Below, piece by piece: positions 29,182 through 37,575 of a DNA stretch of 40,575 nt. How positions within the stretch are numbered: position 1 is the first letter of the stretch; every line of letters begins with the position of its first letter. Under the pieces are notes generated by a model. That model was given only the letters and a program-made list of their open reading frames with translations, had not been told where the DNA came from and ran no database searches. Position numbers and translations under genes: made by a program. This DNA comes from Jannaschia donghaensis (lineage in GTDB: Bacteria > Pseudomonadota > Alphaproteobacteria > Rhodobacterales > Rhodobacteraceae), in the NCBI RefSeq assembly GCF_001403795.1, contig NZ_CXSU01000012.1, positions 770,931 through 811,505 of the forward strand, given 5' to 3'.

Positions 29182-30170
29182 TCCTCGTAACCGGTGGCGC
29201 AGGGTATATCGGCAGCCATTTCGTCCTGGCTTGCATTGAGGATGGCCGGGAGATCGTCGTTCTAGACGATCTGTCGACGGGGTTCCGCGACGCAGTTCCG
29301 CCGGGCGTCCCTTTTGTTCGGGGCGATTTCGGCGACTGGGCGGTCCTGCAACGGATCATCTGGCAATATGACATTTCCAGCGTCGTCCACTTTGCCGGAT
29401 CTGTCGTCGTCTCCGATTCGATAGCCGATCCCCTTGGCTACTATGAGACGAATACGACCAAGACACGCACGCTTCTGGCACATTGCGTCGCCTCCGGGAT
29501 CAATGAGGTCGTCTTTTCCTCGACGGCCGCTGTTTACGGCCCGCCCGTGACCGAGACCGTCATGGAACTCGCACCGACTAATCCGATCAGTCCTTACGGC
29601 CGATCCAAGCTCATGGTCGAATGGATGCTGGCCGACGCAGCCGCTGCGACGGATCTTCGGTATGTCGCGTTGCGTTATTTCAACGTCGCAGGGGCCGACC
29701 CCTTGGGACGCGCAGGTTTGCGCTCAAGAAACGCGACCCATCTTCTCAAGCGGATCTGCGAAGTCGCTGTCGGCGACCGCAGCCATCTCGACATCTACGG
29801 AAACGACTATCACACGCCGGACGGCAGCTGCATTCGGGACTTCATCCACGTCAGCGATCTGGCGCAGGCTCATCTGAGTGCTCTCGACCACCTTCGGGTG
29901 ACGGATCACAGTGTGATCCTGAACTGCGGCTACGGCCAGGGCGTGTCGGTTCTGGAAGCAGTCCAGGCCATATCCGGGCTGATCGGAAGGGACCTTCCGA
30001 TCAGGATCTGCGATCGCAGGCCGGGGGACATACCCGCCATCGTCTCGGATACGACCCTGATGCAGAAAACGCTGGATTGGTCGCCGCGGTTCAAGGATCT
30101 GACGCACCTGCTCGATACCGCTCTGAGCTATGAACGTCAGGAGTCCGCGAGCCGTCTTTCGGTCGCTTGA
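29178..30170 (+). CDS. galE: UDP-glucose 4-epimerase
   Basis: Interconverts UDP-glucose and UDP-galactose with bound NAD+. The 330-residue product is an extended short-chain dehydrogenase: NAD-binding GGAGYIGSH at 6-14, LDDLSTG, VVHFAGS, FSSTAAVYG, catalytic Tyr-Lys in SPYGRSK, RYFNVAGADP and RDFIHVSDLAQAH. AAGGAGG at 29164-29170 lies seven bases before the ATG. Coupling with the Hpt gene and divergence from the glycosyltransferase operon suggest it supplies sugar nucleotide for the polysaccharide. A housekeeping copy may exist elsewhere. Confidence 0.92.
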   Translation: MILVTGGAGYIGSHFVLACIEDGREIVVLDDLSTGFRDAVPPGVPFVRGDFGDWAVLQRIIWQYDISSVVHFAGSVVVSDSIADPLGYYETNTTKTRTLLAHCVASGINEVVFSSTAAVYGPPVTETVMELAPTNPISPYGRSKLMVEWMLADAAAATDLRYVALRYFNVAGADPLGRAGLRSRNATHLLKRICEVAVGDRSHLDIYGNDYHTPDGSCIRDFIHVSDLAQAHLSALDHLRVTDHSVILNCGYGQGVSVLEAVQAISGLIGRDLPIRICDRRPGDIPAIVSDTTLMQKTLDWSPRFKDLTHLLDTALSYERQESASRLSVA

Positions 30171-30310
30171 CCCGCACCGTACTCGTGGCGTGTCCGGTCC
30201 CGGTGAACGGGGTGGCAAGAATCCGTCCGACGGCGAAGGCTCACCACAATCGATAGAAATGGTGGAAAAGGTGCAGGTCCGTCTGGCGCATGCCCGGGCG
30301 CCGTAAAGAA

Positions 30311-30324
30311 GGTTCTTGTGAACC
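30311..30324. repeat. Short inverted repeat upstream of the L,D-transpeptidase gene
   Basis: GGTTC-TTGT-GAACC is a perfect 5-bp inverted repeat with a four-base centre, 25 bases before the candidate ATG. It could be a small operator or hairpin. It does not match the GTTC-N7-GTTC LexA spacing. The rest of the 178-base gap after galE shows no terminator that I can support. Confidence 0.25.
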
Positions 30325-30348
30325 GAACAGGAGACCCAGGCGTTCAAT

Positions 30349-31323
30349 ATGACACAACCTGAGGTTTTTACTGTGCGCGCTATCCTTCCATGTATCCTGA
30401 TTTTCGCATCGAGCCCTGCCCTCGCGATATCTCCCGAAGACATCGAAACCGCGACATATGACGGCGGGGCGATGCCCGAAGGCCAATCGGGGCTGACTGT
30501 AAAGCTGCAGGTGCTGTTGGACCGCGCCGGCATTTCTCCGGGGATCATCGACGGCTACAAAGGTGGGATGAGCGAAAGCGCCTTGCGCGGGTTCGAGGCA
30601 CGCGAAGGGTTCGACGTCGATGGTCTGCTCGACAGCGAAGTCTGGGCTGCCTTGGGCGGCGAGGCCGATACCACCGTTCTTCTGTCGCACAAGATCTCGG
30701 GCGAAGACGTGACCGGGCTGACAGACAGCATCCCCGACAACGTGGCCGAAAAAGCCAAGATGAAGCGTCTCGGCTATGTCTCGGTAACCGAACGGCTGGC
30801 CGAACGTTTTCACATGGACGAGGATTTCCTGAAGGCGCTCAACCCCGATGCGGGATTCGAAGCTGGGGAGACGATTACCGTTGTCGATCCGGGGCCGAGG
30901 TTGGAAGGCGAGGTTCGGCGTATCGAGATCCGCAAGGGCGAACAACGCGCGGTCGTCTTCGACGCCGGCGACCGGATGATCGCAAATTATCCCGTCGCCA
31001 TCGGGTCCGACGAAACGCCGTCGCCCGAGGGCCAAGTGGAAGTCACCGCCGTCGCCATGGACCCCACCTACAGCTATAGACCGAACGTCAATTTCGAAGC
31101 CGACGGCGTGACCGAAGCGCTGACTCTGCCGCCCGGTCCCAATGGGCCGGTCGGATCGGTCTGGATCGATCTGTCCAAGCCGACATACGGATTGCACGGA
31201 ACCGATACACCCGCGGCGCTGTTCCAGAACAGCAGTCATGGCTGCGTCCGGTTCACCAACTGGGACGTGGAGGAACTTGCTTTCATGGTCGGGCAGGGTG
31301 TGAAGGTCGAGTTTATCGAATGA
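30349..31323 (+). CDS. L,D-transpeptidase (YkuD family), secreted
   Basis: A 324-residue periplasmic enzyme that forms peptidoglycan cross-links or attaches proteins to peptidoglycan. It has a signal peptide (RAILPCILIFASSPALA), a peptidoglycan-binding-like repeat (about 48-103, LQVLLDRAGISPGIIDGYKG), a LysM-like segment (about 139-180, GYVSVTERLAERFHMDEDFL) and a YkuD domain with His283 (YGLHGTD) and catalytic Cys299 in SSHGCVRFTN. GTG at 30373 is a credible alternative start, with GAGG eight bases upstream and a shorter signal peptide. Its stop overlaps the start of the extensin-like gene (ATGA). Confidence 0.9.
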   Translation: MTQPEVFTVRAILPCILIFASSPALAISPEDIETATYDGGAMPEGQSGLTVKLQVLLDRAGISPGIIDGYKGGMSESALRGFEAREGFDVDGLLDSEVWAALGGEADTTVLLSHKISGEDVTGLTDSIPDNVAEKAKMKRLGYVSVTERLAERFHMDEDFLKALNPDAGFEAGETITVVDPGPRLEGEVRRIEIRKGEQRAVVFDAGDRMIANYPVAIGSDETPSPEGQVEVTAVAMDPTYSYRPNVNFEADGVTEALTLPPGPNGPVGSVWIDLSKPTYGLHGTDTPAALFQNSSHGCVRFTNWDVEELAFMVGQGVKVEFIE

Positions 31324-32120
31324 TCCGTCTTGTGGTCCTGATGTTCGCGATGGGCGGGGCGGCGATGGCGCAGGACCTGGCGCCGACCGTCTCCTCCGAA
31401 CCGATTCAGCGATCTGAAGCGTCGGTGCCATCTGCACCCGTGCCGGACCGACCCGCTTCGGACTCCGCCGAAGCTGCAACTGATGCGCCGGACGCAGTTT
31501 CGACGAAACTCGGCGCACGAGATCTTCTCCGGCTGAACGACGCAGACTACGGGACGTGTCTTGCGGCCTTGGACGATCTGGGCGTCGTCTATACGGAGGC
31601 TGCGCCAATCATTCCCGCAGACGACGTCGATTGCGGAATTGTCCGACCCCTCACCGTGTCCGAAATCGCCCCAGGGGTATCGTTGATTCCGGAGGCAACG
31701 CTTCGGTGTCCGGCGGTGCGCGCCGTCGCTGAATGGACACGGGATTTCGTCTTGCCGGCTGCGCAACGCCTGGGGCCGGACACGACACTGGCAGCAATGG
31801 AGACCGCATCGGGCTACACCTGTCGCCGCCGCAACAATCGACCGGACGGCAAGCTGTCCGAACATGCCTTCGGCAACGCGATCGACATCCTCGGGTTTCG
31901 CTTCGCCGATCGGAACCCGATCACGGTGGAGCCACGAGAAGGCGAAGGATCGATTGAGGAGTCGTTTCAGGATGCGGTGCGCGCAGCGGCCTGTCTTGAT
32001 TTCTCGACTGTCCTTGGTCCGGGGTCGAACGCCTCCCATGACGACCACCTTCATCTGGACATCATCGAACGGTCCAGCGGCTATCGGCTGTGTGAGCAGG
32101 GCGGTGCCGCGCCAGAATGA
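31320..32120 (+). CDS. Extensin-like C-terminal domain protein, secreted
   Basis: A 266-residue secreted protein: signal peptide (1-17), a Ser/Ala/Pro-rich linker (about 18-62), then the extensin-like C domain, whose motifs resemble M15-type metallopeptidases: SEHAFGNAIDILGF (His182, Asp189), VLGPGSNASHDDHLHLD (His240, His243, His245). Six cysteines (80, 105, 130, 168, 225, 258) could form three disulfides. By motif it may be a zinc peptidoglycan peptidase, but I know of no firm assignment for the family. It is coupled by ATGA to the L,D-transpeptidase, so a joint cell-wall role is likely. Confidence 0.85.
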   Translation: MIRLVVLMFAMGGAAMAQDLAPTVSSEPIQRSEASVPSAPVPDRPASDSAEAATDAPDAVSTKLGARDLLRLNDADYGTCLAALDDLGVVYTEAAPIIPADDVDCGIVRPLTVSEIAPGVSLIPEATLRCPAVRAVAEWTRDFVLPAAQRLGPDTTLAAMETASGYTCRRRNNRPDGKLSEHAFGNAIDILGFRFADRNPITVEPREGEGSIEESFQDAVRAAACLDFSTVLGPGSNASHDDHLHLDIIERSSGYRLCEQGGAAPE

Positions 32121-32290
32121 CTGGACTGTGGTGGCTGCCATGCCTGGCGGAACGTGTGAGACCGCCGTCCCCCGCGCCGGTCCCCGTTTCCCGGCAAAGC
32201 TGCAGCTGAGCGGAACGTCTTAGATCGCCAGTTCGGGGCGCTTTCCGAAACAGCTGCGCGTCTGCGATGGCTGGACAGGCCCCACCGCTC

Positions 32291-32308
32291 TTGTCATCGT
32301 GGCGTCAC
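32291..32308 (+). promoter_or_regulatory. Candidate Pho box upstream of phnD
   Basis: TTGTCAT-CGTG-GCGTCAC has the 7-4-7 layout of the PhoB box (consensus CTGTCAT-N4-CTGTCAT/C), matching six of seven and five of seven positions. It lies 103 bases before the phosphonate-type transporter operon, which is typically induced by phosphate limitation. A possible -10 element (TTGATAG) follows at the right distance. The other bases of the 291-base gap between the extensin-like gene and phnD show no further supported feature. Confidence 0.5.
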
Positions 32309-32411
32309 GGAGTGTTGATAGGGCGGGGAGGGGCCGTTCCACGACAAATGTCATGCACCGGCTATCGAAAATTCGAGCGCGCCCGCGCTCGCTCCAAGGG
32401 GGAAAGACTGA

Positions 32412-33380
32412 ATGATTTACAAGGATCTTCTGGCCGCGACCGCGCTGGCCACCGTGGCGCTGGCGCTGCCGGCGAGCGCGCAGGATTGTCCGCGCGGCGA
32501 TCTAGACGCACGCTATTGCGATGCCGACGGTGACCTGATCGCCGACGTGCCGACCGATGCGGCCGACCAGATCGACCCCGATACCCTCGTGTTCGCCTAT
32601 ACCCCGGTCGAAGATCCGGCCGTCTATGCGACAGCTTGGGAGGATTTCCTTGCCTACCTGTCGGACGTGACCGGCAAGGAAGTCGTGTTCTTCCCCGTGC
32701 AGAACAATGCCGCCCAGATCGAAGCGATGCGTTCGGGCCGTCTGCACATCGCAGGTTTCAACACCGGGTCGAACCCGCTGGCCGTGAATTGCGCTGGCTT
32801 CCGCCCGTTCACGATCATGGCGGGTGAAGACGGGTCGTTCGGCTATGAGATGGAAATCATCACCCATCCCGACTCGGGCATTTCCGAGGTCGAGGGCATT
32901 CGCGGCGGTCAGCTGGCCTTCACCTCCGAGACGTCCAATTCGGGTTTCAAGGCCCCCTCGGCCATTCTCAAGGCCGATTTCGACATGGTCGCCGGTGAAG
33001 ACTTCGAGCCTGTCTTCTCGGGCAAGCACGACAACTCGATCCTTGGTGTTGCCAACAAGGATTACCCGGCCGCCGCAGTCGCCAATTCGGTGATGCAGCG
33101 GATGGTGGAGCGGGAGGTCGTCACACCCGACCAGATCGTCAGCATCTATACCTCGCAGACCTTCCCCACGACCGCCTACGGCACGGCCTACAACCTGACG
33201 CCCGCGTTGCAGGAAAGCATCCGTCAGGCGTTCTTCGACTTCGATTGGGAAGGCTCGTCTTTGCAGGAGGAGTTCGAGAAGAACGGCGAAGCGCAGTTCA
33301 TCGAGATCACCTACGAGGACAAGTGGGATGTGATCCGCAAGATCGACGCGGCCAACGAGGTCAGCTACAGCTGCCAGTAA
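32412..33380 (+). CDS. phnD: Phosphonate-type ABC transporter substrate-binding protein
   Basis: A 322-residue periplasmic protein with signal peptide (about 1-23, ending LALPASA). The mature protein shows PhnD-family features: FAYTPVEDPAVYATAWEDFL, a hinge with VQNNAAQIEAMRSGRLHIAGFN (in blocks), TSETSNSGFKAPSAIL for the anion-binding loop, FSGKHDNSILGVANKDYPAA and a long C-terminal helix. The N-terminal Cys-flanked insert (DCPRGDLDARYCDADGD) could be disulfide-linked. Ligands of the family are phosphonates, phosphite or phosphate esters; sequence alone does not decide. First gene of the operon. Confidence 0.88.
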   Translation: MIYKDLLAATALATVALALPASAQDCPRGDLDARYCDADGDLIADVPTDAADQIDPDTLVFAYTPVEDPAVYATAWEDFLAYLSDVTGKEVVFFPVQNNAAQIEAMRSGRLHIAGFNTGSNPLAVNCAGFRPFTIMAGEDGSFGYEMEIITHPDSGISEVEGIRGGQLAFTSETSNSGFKAPSAILKADFDMVAGEDFEPVFSGKHDNSILGVANKDYPAAAVANSVMQRMVEREVVTPDQIVSIYTSQTFPTTAYGTAYNLTPALQESIRQAFFDFDWEGSSLQEEFEKNGEAQFIEITYEDKWDVIRKIDAANEVSYSCQ

Positions 33381-33399
33381 CCGCGACTACATGACATTG

Positions 33400-33429
33400 C
33401 ACGCGGCGGCCCCCCGGGGTCGCCGCGTG
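33400..33429 (+). other. Intercistronic hairpin between phnD and phnC
   Basis: CACGCGGCG pairs perfectly with CGCCGCGTG (9 bp), and the 12-base loop holds a further CCCC/GGGG pairing. There is no T run, so it is not a classical terminator. Such hairpins after binding-protein genes commonly protect the upstream message and lower expression of the downstream membrane components, giving excess binding protein. Confidence 0.7.
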
Positions 33430-33446
33430 GCATATGGGGGGAAGAT

Positions 33447-34241
33447 ATGCTTCGGCTCGACGCGCTGACCAAGACATACAAGACCGGTGATCAGGCCCTG
33501 AAGGCCGTGACACTGGCGGTGCCGTCCGGGCAGGTTCTGGCCCTGATCGGGCCATCGGGGGCCGGCAAGTCCACGCTGATCCGCTGCATAAACCGGTTGG
33601 TGGAACCGTCGTCCGGCGCGGTGATGCTGGGCGATGTCGACTTGACCAAACTGGGGGCAGGGGCGCTGCGCCGGGAACGGCGGCGGATGGGCATGATCTT
33701 TCAGGAATATGCCCTCGTCGAACGGTTGACCGTGATGGAGAATGTCTTGTCCGGTCGGCTGGGTTACGTCGGTTTCTGGCGGTCGCTCACCCGCCGCTTT
33801 CCGCAATCCGATGTGGACGAGGCGTTTCGCCTGTTGGACCGGGTGGGCCTTTTGCACATGGCCGACAAGCGGGCAGACGAGCTATCGGGCGGGCAGCGTC
33901 AGCGCGTCGGAATCTGCCGCGCCCTGATACAGAATCCCGCGCTTCTTCTGGTGGACGAACCCACCGCATCGCTGGACCCCAAGACCTCGCGCCAGATTAT
34001 GCGCCTGATTTGCGAGCTGTGCGCCGAACGGGGGTTGGCGGCGATCATCAACATCCATGATGTGGCGCTGGCCCAGATGTTCGTGGCACGCGTGATCGGG
34101 CTACGTCTGGGCGAAGTTGTGTTCGACGGCCCCCCGGATGGGCTGACCCCCGATCGCCTGACTGAAATCTATGGCGAAGAAGATTGGGAGGCGACCATCG
34201 ACGCGCTGGACGAGGAAGACGAGATCGAGGCCGCCGAATGA
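33447..34241 (+). CDS. phnC: Phosphonate-type ABC transporter ATP-binding protein
   Basis: A 264-residue ABC ATPase: Walker [11 protein letters not shown]-loop in [14 protein letters not shown], signature [11 protein letters not shown], Walker [13 protein letters not shown] and a switch His in NIHDVALA. Length and sequence ([20 protein letters not shown]) fit PhnC. An unusually acidic tail ([21 protein letters not shown]) ends the protein. GGGGGAAG lies just before the ATG. Its stop overlaps the first permease gene (ATGA). Confidence 0.92.
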   Translation: MLRLDALTKTYKTGDQALKAVTLAVPSGQVLALIGPSGAGKSTLIRCINRLVEPSSGAVMLGDVDLTKLGAGALRRERRRMGMIFQEYALVERLTVMENVLSGRLGYVGFWRSLTRRFPQSDVDEAFRLLDRVGLLHMADKRADELSGGQRQRVGICRALIQNPALLLVDEPTASLDPKTSRQIMRLICELCAERGLAAIINIHDVALAQMFVARVIGLRLGEVVFDGPPDGLTPDRLTEIYGEEDWEATIDALDEEDEIEAAE

Positions 34242-35062
34242 GTGTCGCCACGCACCGCGAACTCGACGACATGCTGGGTACGAAATGGCGCAAGCCGGCC
34301 ATGGTCAAGCGAACGTGGCTGCGCTGGGCGCTCGTCATCGGGTTCGTCGCCTATCTCATTGCCGCCGTTTTGTCGGTGGAGGTCAACTGGCTGCGGGTCT
34401 GGGAGGGCCTTGACCGGGGCGCGGCCTTCGTCGCGGCCTTCGCGTCCCCCGATTTCGTCTCGCGCGGATCGGACATCTGGGCCGGAATGCTGGAATCCAT
34501 CGTGATGACGGTCGCGTCGTCGGTTGTGGGCATTCTGATTTCGATTCCCATCGCGCTTGGGGCCGCGCGCAATATAGCGCCGCTTCCCGTCTACATGGTC
34601 TGCCGCGGTATCATCGCCGTATCGCGCGCCCTGCAGGAGATCATCGTAGCGATCCTTCTGGTTGCGATCTTTGGCTTTGGCCCGCTGGCCGGCTTTCTCA
34701 CGCTATCCTTCGCCACCATCGGTTTCCTGTCGAAACTTCTGGCCGAGGATATCGAGAGCATGGACCGTAGCCAGGCCGAAGCCGTGCGCGCCACGGGATC
34801 GAAATGGGCGCAATGGATCGACTATGGCGTCACGCCGCAGGTTCTGCCGCGTCTCGTGGGCCTGTCGATCTACCGCGTGGACATCAACTTCCGCGAAAGC
34901 GCGATCCTTGGTCTGGTGGGGGCGGGCGGTATCGGAGCCACCCTGAACACCGCATTCGATCGTTATGAATACGACACCGCAGCGGCGATCCTGTTGATCA
35001 TCATCGCGATCGTCATGGCGCTCGAATACATCTCGGGCGTGGTCCGGGCGAGGGTGCAATAG
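34238..35062 (+). CDS. phnE: Phosphonate-type ABC transporter permease, first subunit
   Basis: A 274-residue inner-membrane protein with about six transmembrane helices. The MetI-like coupling loop reads [14 protein letters not shown], followed by [20 protein letters not shown], a PhnE hallmark. The start overlaps phnC as ATGA and the stop directly abuts the second permease ATG. The two different PhnE proteins would form a heterodimeric channel with PhnC. Confidence 0.9.
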   Translation: MSVATHRELDDMLGTKWRKPAMVKRTWLRWALVIGFVAYLIAAVLSVEVNWLRVWEGLDRGAAFVAAFASPDFVSRGSDIWAGMLESIVMTVASSVVGILISIPIALGAARNIAPLPVYMVCRGIIAVSRALQEIIVAILLVAIFGFGPLAGFLTLSFATIGFLSKLLAEDIESMDRSQAEAVRATGSKWAQWIDYGVTPQVLPRLVGLSIYRVDINFRESAILGLVGAGGIGATLNTAFDRYEYDTAAAILLIIIAIVMALEYISGVVRARVQ

Positions 35063-35878
35063 ATGCCCGTTCTCGAAAGTGACGCTGGCCCCGTTTGGCG
35101 CAAGCGCACAAAAGGCCAAGCGTTGGCCCGCTGGTTCGGCTGGCTGCTGGGCGTCGCCATCTTCCTGTGGTGCTGGCAACGGATCAGCGACAAGACAACG
35201 TGGTTCTTCGTCTGGGACGCGCCCGATATCGCGGCAGATGTCCTGAGCCGGGCAACGCCGCCCCGCTGGGAATATATCGACCGTCTTTGGTGGCCGATCT
35301 GGGACACGATCAACATCGCCACACTTGGAACCATCGCCGCCCTGATCATGGCTGTGCCGGTGGCCTTCCTCGCGGCGCGCAACACCACGCCGTCGGCCAT
35401 TTTCATACGTCCCATCGCCCTGCTGATCATCGTCGCCACGCGGTCGATCAACTCCTTGATTTGGGCGCTTCTGCTGATCGCGATCATCGGGCCGGGGGTA
35501 TTCGCGGGCATCGTAGCCATTGCGATCCGCTCCATCGGGTTCTGCGCCAAGCTGCTCTATGAAGCGATCGAGGAAATCGACGCCACCCAGGTCGAGGCGA
35601 TCACGGCCACCGGCGCGTCCCGCTGGCAGGTCATGGCCTATGGCATCGTGCCCCAGATCGCTCCGGCCTTCGCGGGCATCGCTGTCTTTCGCTGGGACAT
35701 CAACATCCGCGAATCCACGGTGCTCGGGCTGGTTGGTGCGGGTGGCATCGGGTTGCAGTTGCAGGGGTCTCTCAACACATTGGCCTGGCCGCAGGTGTCG
35801 TTGATCCTGCTTGTAATCCTGCTGGCCGTCGTCATTTCGGAATGGGTGTCGGCAAAGGTCCGGGGCGCAATCATCTGA
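35063..35878 (+). CDS. phnE: Phosphonate-type ABC transporter permease, second subunit
   Basis: A 271-residue PhnE paralogue with about six helices. The coupling loop is VEAITATGASRWQV, followed by [20 protein letters not shown]. It begins immediately after the stop of the first permease (TAGATG). Two tandem phnE genes are common in alphaproteobacterial phosphonate operons. Its last 37 bases overlap the start of the HAD protein frame. Confidence 0.9.
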   Translation: MPVLESDAGPVWRKRTKGQALARWFGWLLGVAIFLWCWQRISDKTTWFFVWDAPDIAADVLSRATPPRWEYIDRLWWPIWDTINIATLGTIAALIMAVPVAFLAARNTTPSAIFIRPIALLIIVATRSINSLIWALLLIAIIGPGVFAGIVAIAIRSIGFCAKLLYEAIEEIDATQVEAITATGASRWQVMAYGIVPQIAPAFAGIAVFRWDINIRESTVLGLVGAGGIGLQLQGSLNTLAWPQVSLILLVILLAVVISEWVSAKVRGAII

Positions 35879-36762
35879 ACCAGCTGGACGCGATATTCGA
35901 CGGCTACGAGGCCGTGCGCGACCGCCTGCCGGCCGCCGGGCCCGGCGGTGCCTGCGCCCCCGCGGCCACGTTGGCGGACATCGCGGACCGGTACGACGTG
36001 TTCCTGCTGGATGCCTTCGGTGTGCTCAACGTCGGAGAGACGGCGATTTCCGGCGCGGTCGATCGAGTGCATGATCTGCGCGCGGCGGGCAAACGGGTTC
36101 TGGTGGTGTCGAACGCGGCCGGCCTCCCGCACGAGGCGTTGATGGCGAAATACGGTGCGATGGGCTTCGGCTTCGCGTCCGATGACGTCATCACAAGCCG
36201 GATGGCGCTGTTCGATGGCCTGACGTTGCAGCCGCAAGTCGGTTGGGCCGCCATGGCGACCACCGGGCAGGGGCTGGAGGCGCTATCGCCTGCTTTGCTG
36301 CGCGACGATCCTGCGGCATACGACGCAGCGGAAGGATTCCTGCTGATCGGTTCGGCCAAATGGACGCAAAGTCGGCAGGACATGCTCGAAGACAGTTTGC
36401 GCCGCGCCCCGCGTCCGGTCCACGTCGGCAACCCCGACCTTGCGGCCCCGCGTGAAATCGGTCCCAGCCGGGAACCGGGATACTGGGCGCACCGTCTGGC
36501 CGACCGCACCGAGGTGGTCCCCGTTTTCCACGGCAAGCCGTATTCGGGCATCTACGATCTGGCCTTCGCCCGGCTGGGCGGTCATCCGGGACGCCGCGCG
36601 GTGATGGTCGGGGATAGTCTGCACACCGATATCCTGGGGGCGCAGACGGCGGGTATCGCCTCGGCGTTGATCACGGGGCACGGAGTGCTGCGGGGCCGGG
36701 ATGTGCGTCGCGCAATCGACCTGTCGGGGATCCGCCCCGATCATGTTATTGCCGATCCGTGA
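35842..36762 (+). CDS. HAD-superfamily class IIA hydrolase-like protein
   Basis: About 306 residues with HAD class IIA layout: motif [16 protein letters not shown] (nucleophile Asp57), motif II VVSNAAG, motif III Lys in [14 protein letters not shown] and motif [15 protein letters not shown]. The usual second Asp of motif I (DxD) is Phe59, removing the general acid of ordinary phosphatases. That variation occurs in a class IIA subfamily of unknown function; phosphonatases of another HAD class also lack it (DxA). The gene overlaps the second permease by 37 bases, so it belongs to the transport operon. The ATG at 35842 has a weak ribosome site; GTG at 35914 is an alternative. Confidence 0.8.
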   Translation: MGVGKGPGRNHLNQLDAIFDGYEAVRDRLPAAGPGGACAPAATLADIADRYDVFLLDAFGVLNVGETAISGAVDRVHDLRAAGKRVLVVSNAAGLPHEALMAKYGAMGFGFASDDVITSRMALFDGLTLQPQVGWAAMATTGQGLEALSPALLRDDPAAYDAAEGFLLIGSAKWTQSRQDMLEDSLRRAPRPVHVGNPDLAAPREIGPSREPGYWAHRLADRTEVVPVFHGKPYSGIYDLAFARLGGHPGRRAVMVGDSLHTDILGAQTAGIASALITGHGVLRGRDVRRAIDLSGIRPDHVIADP

Positions 36763-36846
36763 TCGCGGGCACGGTGCGATTGTTCAGCAAAGCTTGCGCT
36801 GCGCTCCGCCAAGGCGGTCGGGTCGAATTCAACAAGATCGGGATTG

Positions 36847-36936
36847 TGGCGGACAGACAGGGATTCGAACCCTGGAGACGGTCTCCCGCCTACACACTTT
36901 CCAGGCGTGCGCCTTCGACCACTCGGCCACCTGTCC
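36847..36936 (-). tRNA. tRNA-Ser (anticodon GGA)
   Basis: Read on the minus strand, the gene starts GGACAGGTGGCCGAGTGGTC, has the long variable arm of a serine tRNA, an anticodon loop CTGGAAA with anticodon GGA (reads UCC and UCU), a T arm CAGGG-TTCGAAT-CCCTG, and a seven-pair acceptor stem (one G-U). The discriminator is G and CCA is encoded. Total length is 90 bases with CCA. No integrase or attachment-site duplication is seen near it. Confidence 0.95.
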
Positions 36937-36944
36937 GTTGGGGC

Positions 36945-36973
36945 GGTCTAAGACAGCAGGATACGCCGTGCAA
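36945..36973 (-). promoter_or_regulatory. Promoter of tRNA-Ser
   Basis: On the minus strand, TTGCAC (36973-36968) and TAGACC (36950-36945) are separated by exactly 17 bases and lie eight bases before the tRNA 5' end. The elements match sigma-70 -35 and -10 boxes moderately and are well placed for a short tRNA leader. Confidence 0.5.
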
Positions 36974-37064
36974 GTCGCAAACTGACCGAAGTGTGAACGG
37001 GGTGTCGTTGTCGTGTCGGGCGGGTCATGGTCTGACAAGGCGACAGTTTTCGAAAGGCCCGCCC

Positions 37065-37538
37065 ATGTTGCTCCGCTACCTGACGTTTGCCGCGATATTT
37101 GCATGGCCCGCTGCAGCGCAGGACGTGGCCGACATGGCCCCGCGCGATGGATGGGTCGTTGCCGCGACCCCGAAACCCTTCGACGCCCTTGTCGAACAAA
37201 CGCGTGCGTCCGCGCAGGTGGGTGGACTGGCGGTGGTGACGGTGGCCGGGCCGACGGGTGCGGCCGCCGGACGGGGCATCGATATCCCCGGCAATCGGAT
37301 CATCGGCCTGTTCAACAACGATTTCGCGGTCCGCATTCTGCGGCTGAGTACGGCGGCAATGATCGAGGCCCCGATCCGTGTCTATGTAACCGAAAACACT
37401 GACGGGACCGCGACGCTAAGCTACAAGCTCCCGTCGGCGGTGCTGGCCCCCTACGTCACAGAAGCGCCCGCTCTGTCCGATATCGCGGAGGAGCTGGACG
37501 CGGCCTTTGCCGCCGTCGCCCAAGCCGCAACGCAGTAG
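37065..37538 (+). CDS. Secreted DUF302-domain protein
   Basis: A 157-residue protein with signal peptide (MLLRYLTFAAIFAWPAAAQ). The mature part matches DUF302: FDALVEQTRASAQVGGLAVV, then NRIIGLFNNDFAVRIL and APIRVYVTENTDGTATLSYK in the usual order, ending in a helix (ALSDIAEELDAAFAAV). Family function is not established. GAAAGG lies seven bases before the ATG at 37065; the frame extends upstream across the tRNA gene on the other strand and is not coding there. Confidence 0.85.
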   Translation: MLLRYLTFAAIFAWPAAAQDVADMAPRDGWVVAATPKPFDALVEQTRASAQVGGLAVVTVAGPTGAAAGRGIDIPGNRIIGLFNNDFAVRILRLSTAAMIEAPIRVYVTENTDGTATLSYKLPSAVLAPYVTEAPALSDIAEELDAAFAAVAQAATQ

Positions 37539-37575
37539 CCATTTGCCCCCGTCCCCCGAAGTGGTATCCGACCCC

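Noticed and set aside
36847-36936. tRNA-Ser as an integration site for a mobile element
   Set aside because: No integrase, no repeated tRNA 3' end and no change to foreign-looking genes on either side.
36759-37064. Open frame running across the tRNA-Ser gene into the DUF302 gene
   Set aside because: The tRNA on the opposite strand and the clear signal-peptide start at 37065 show that the upstream part is not coding.
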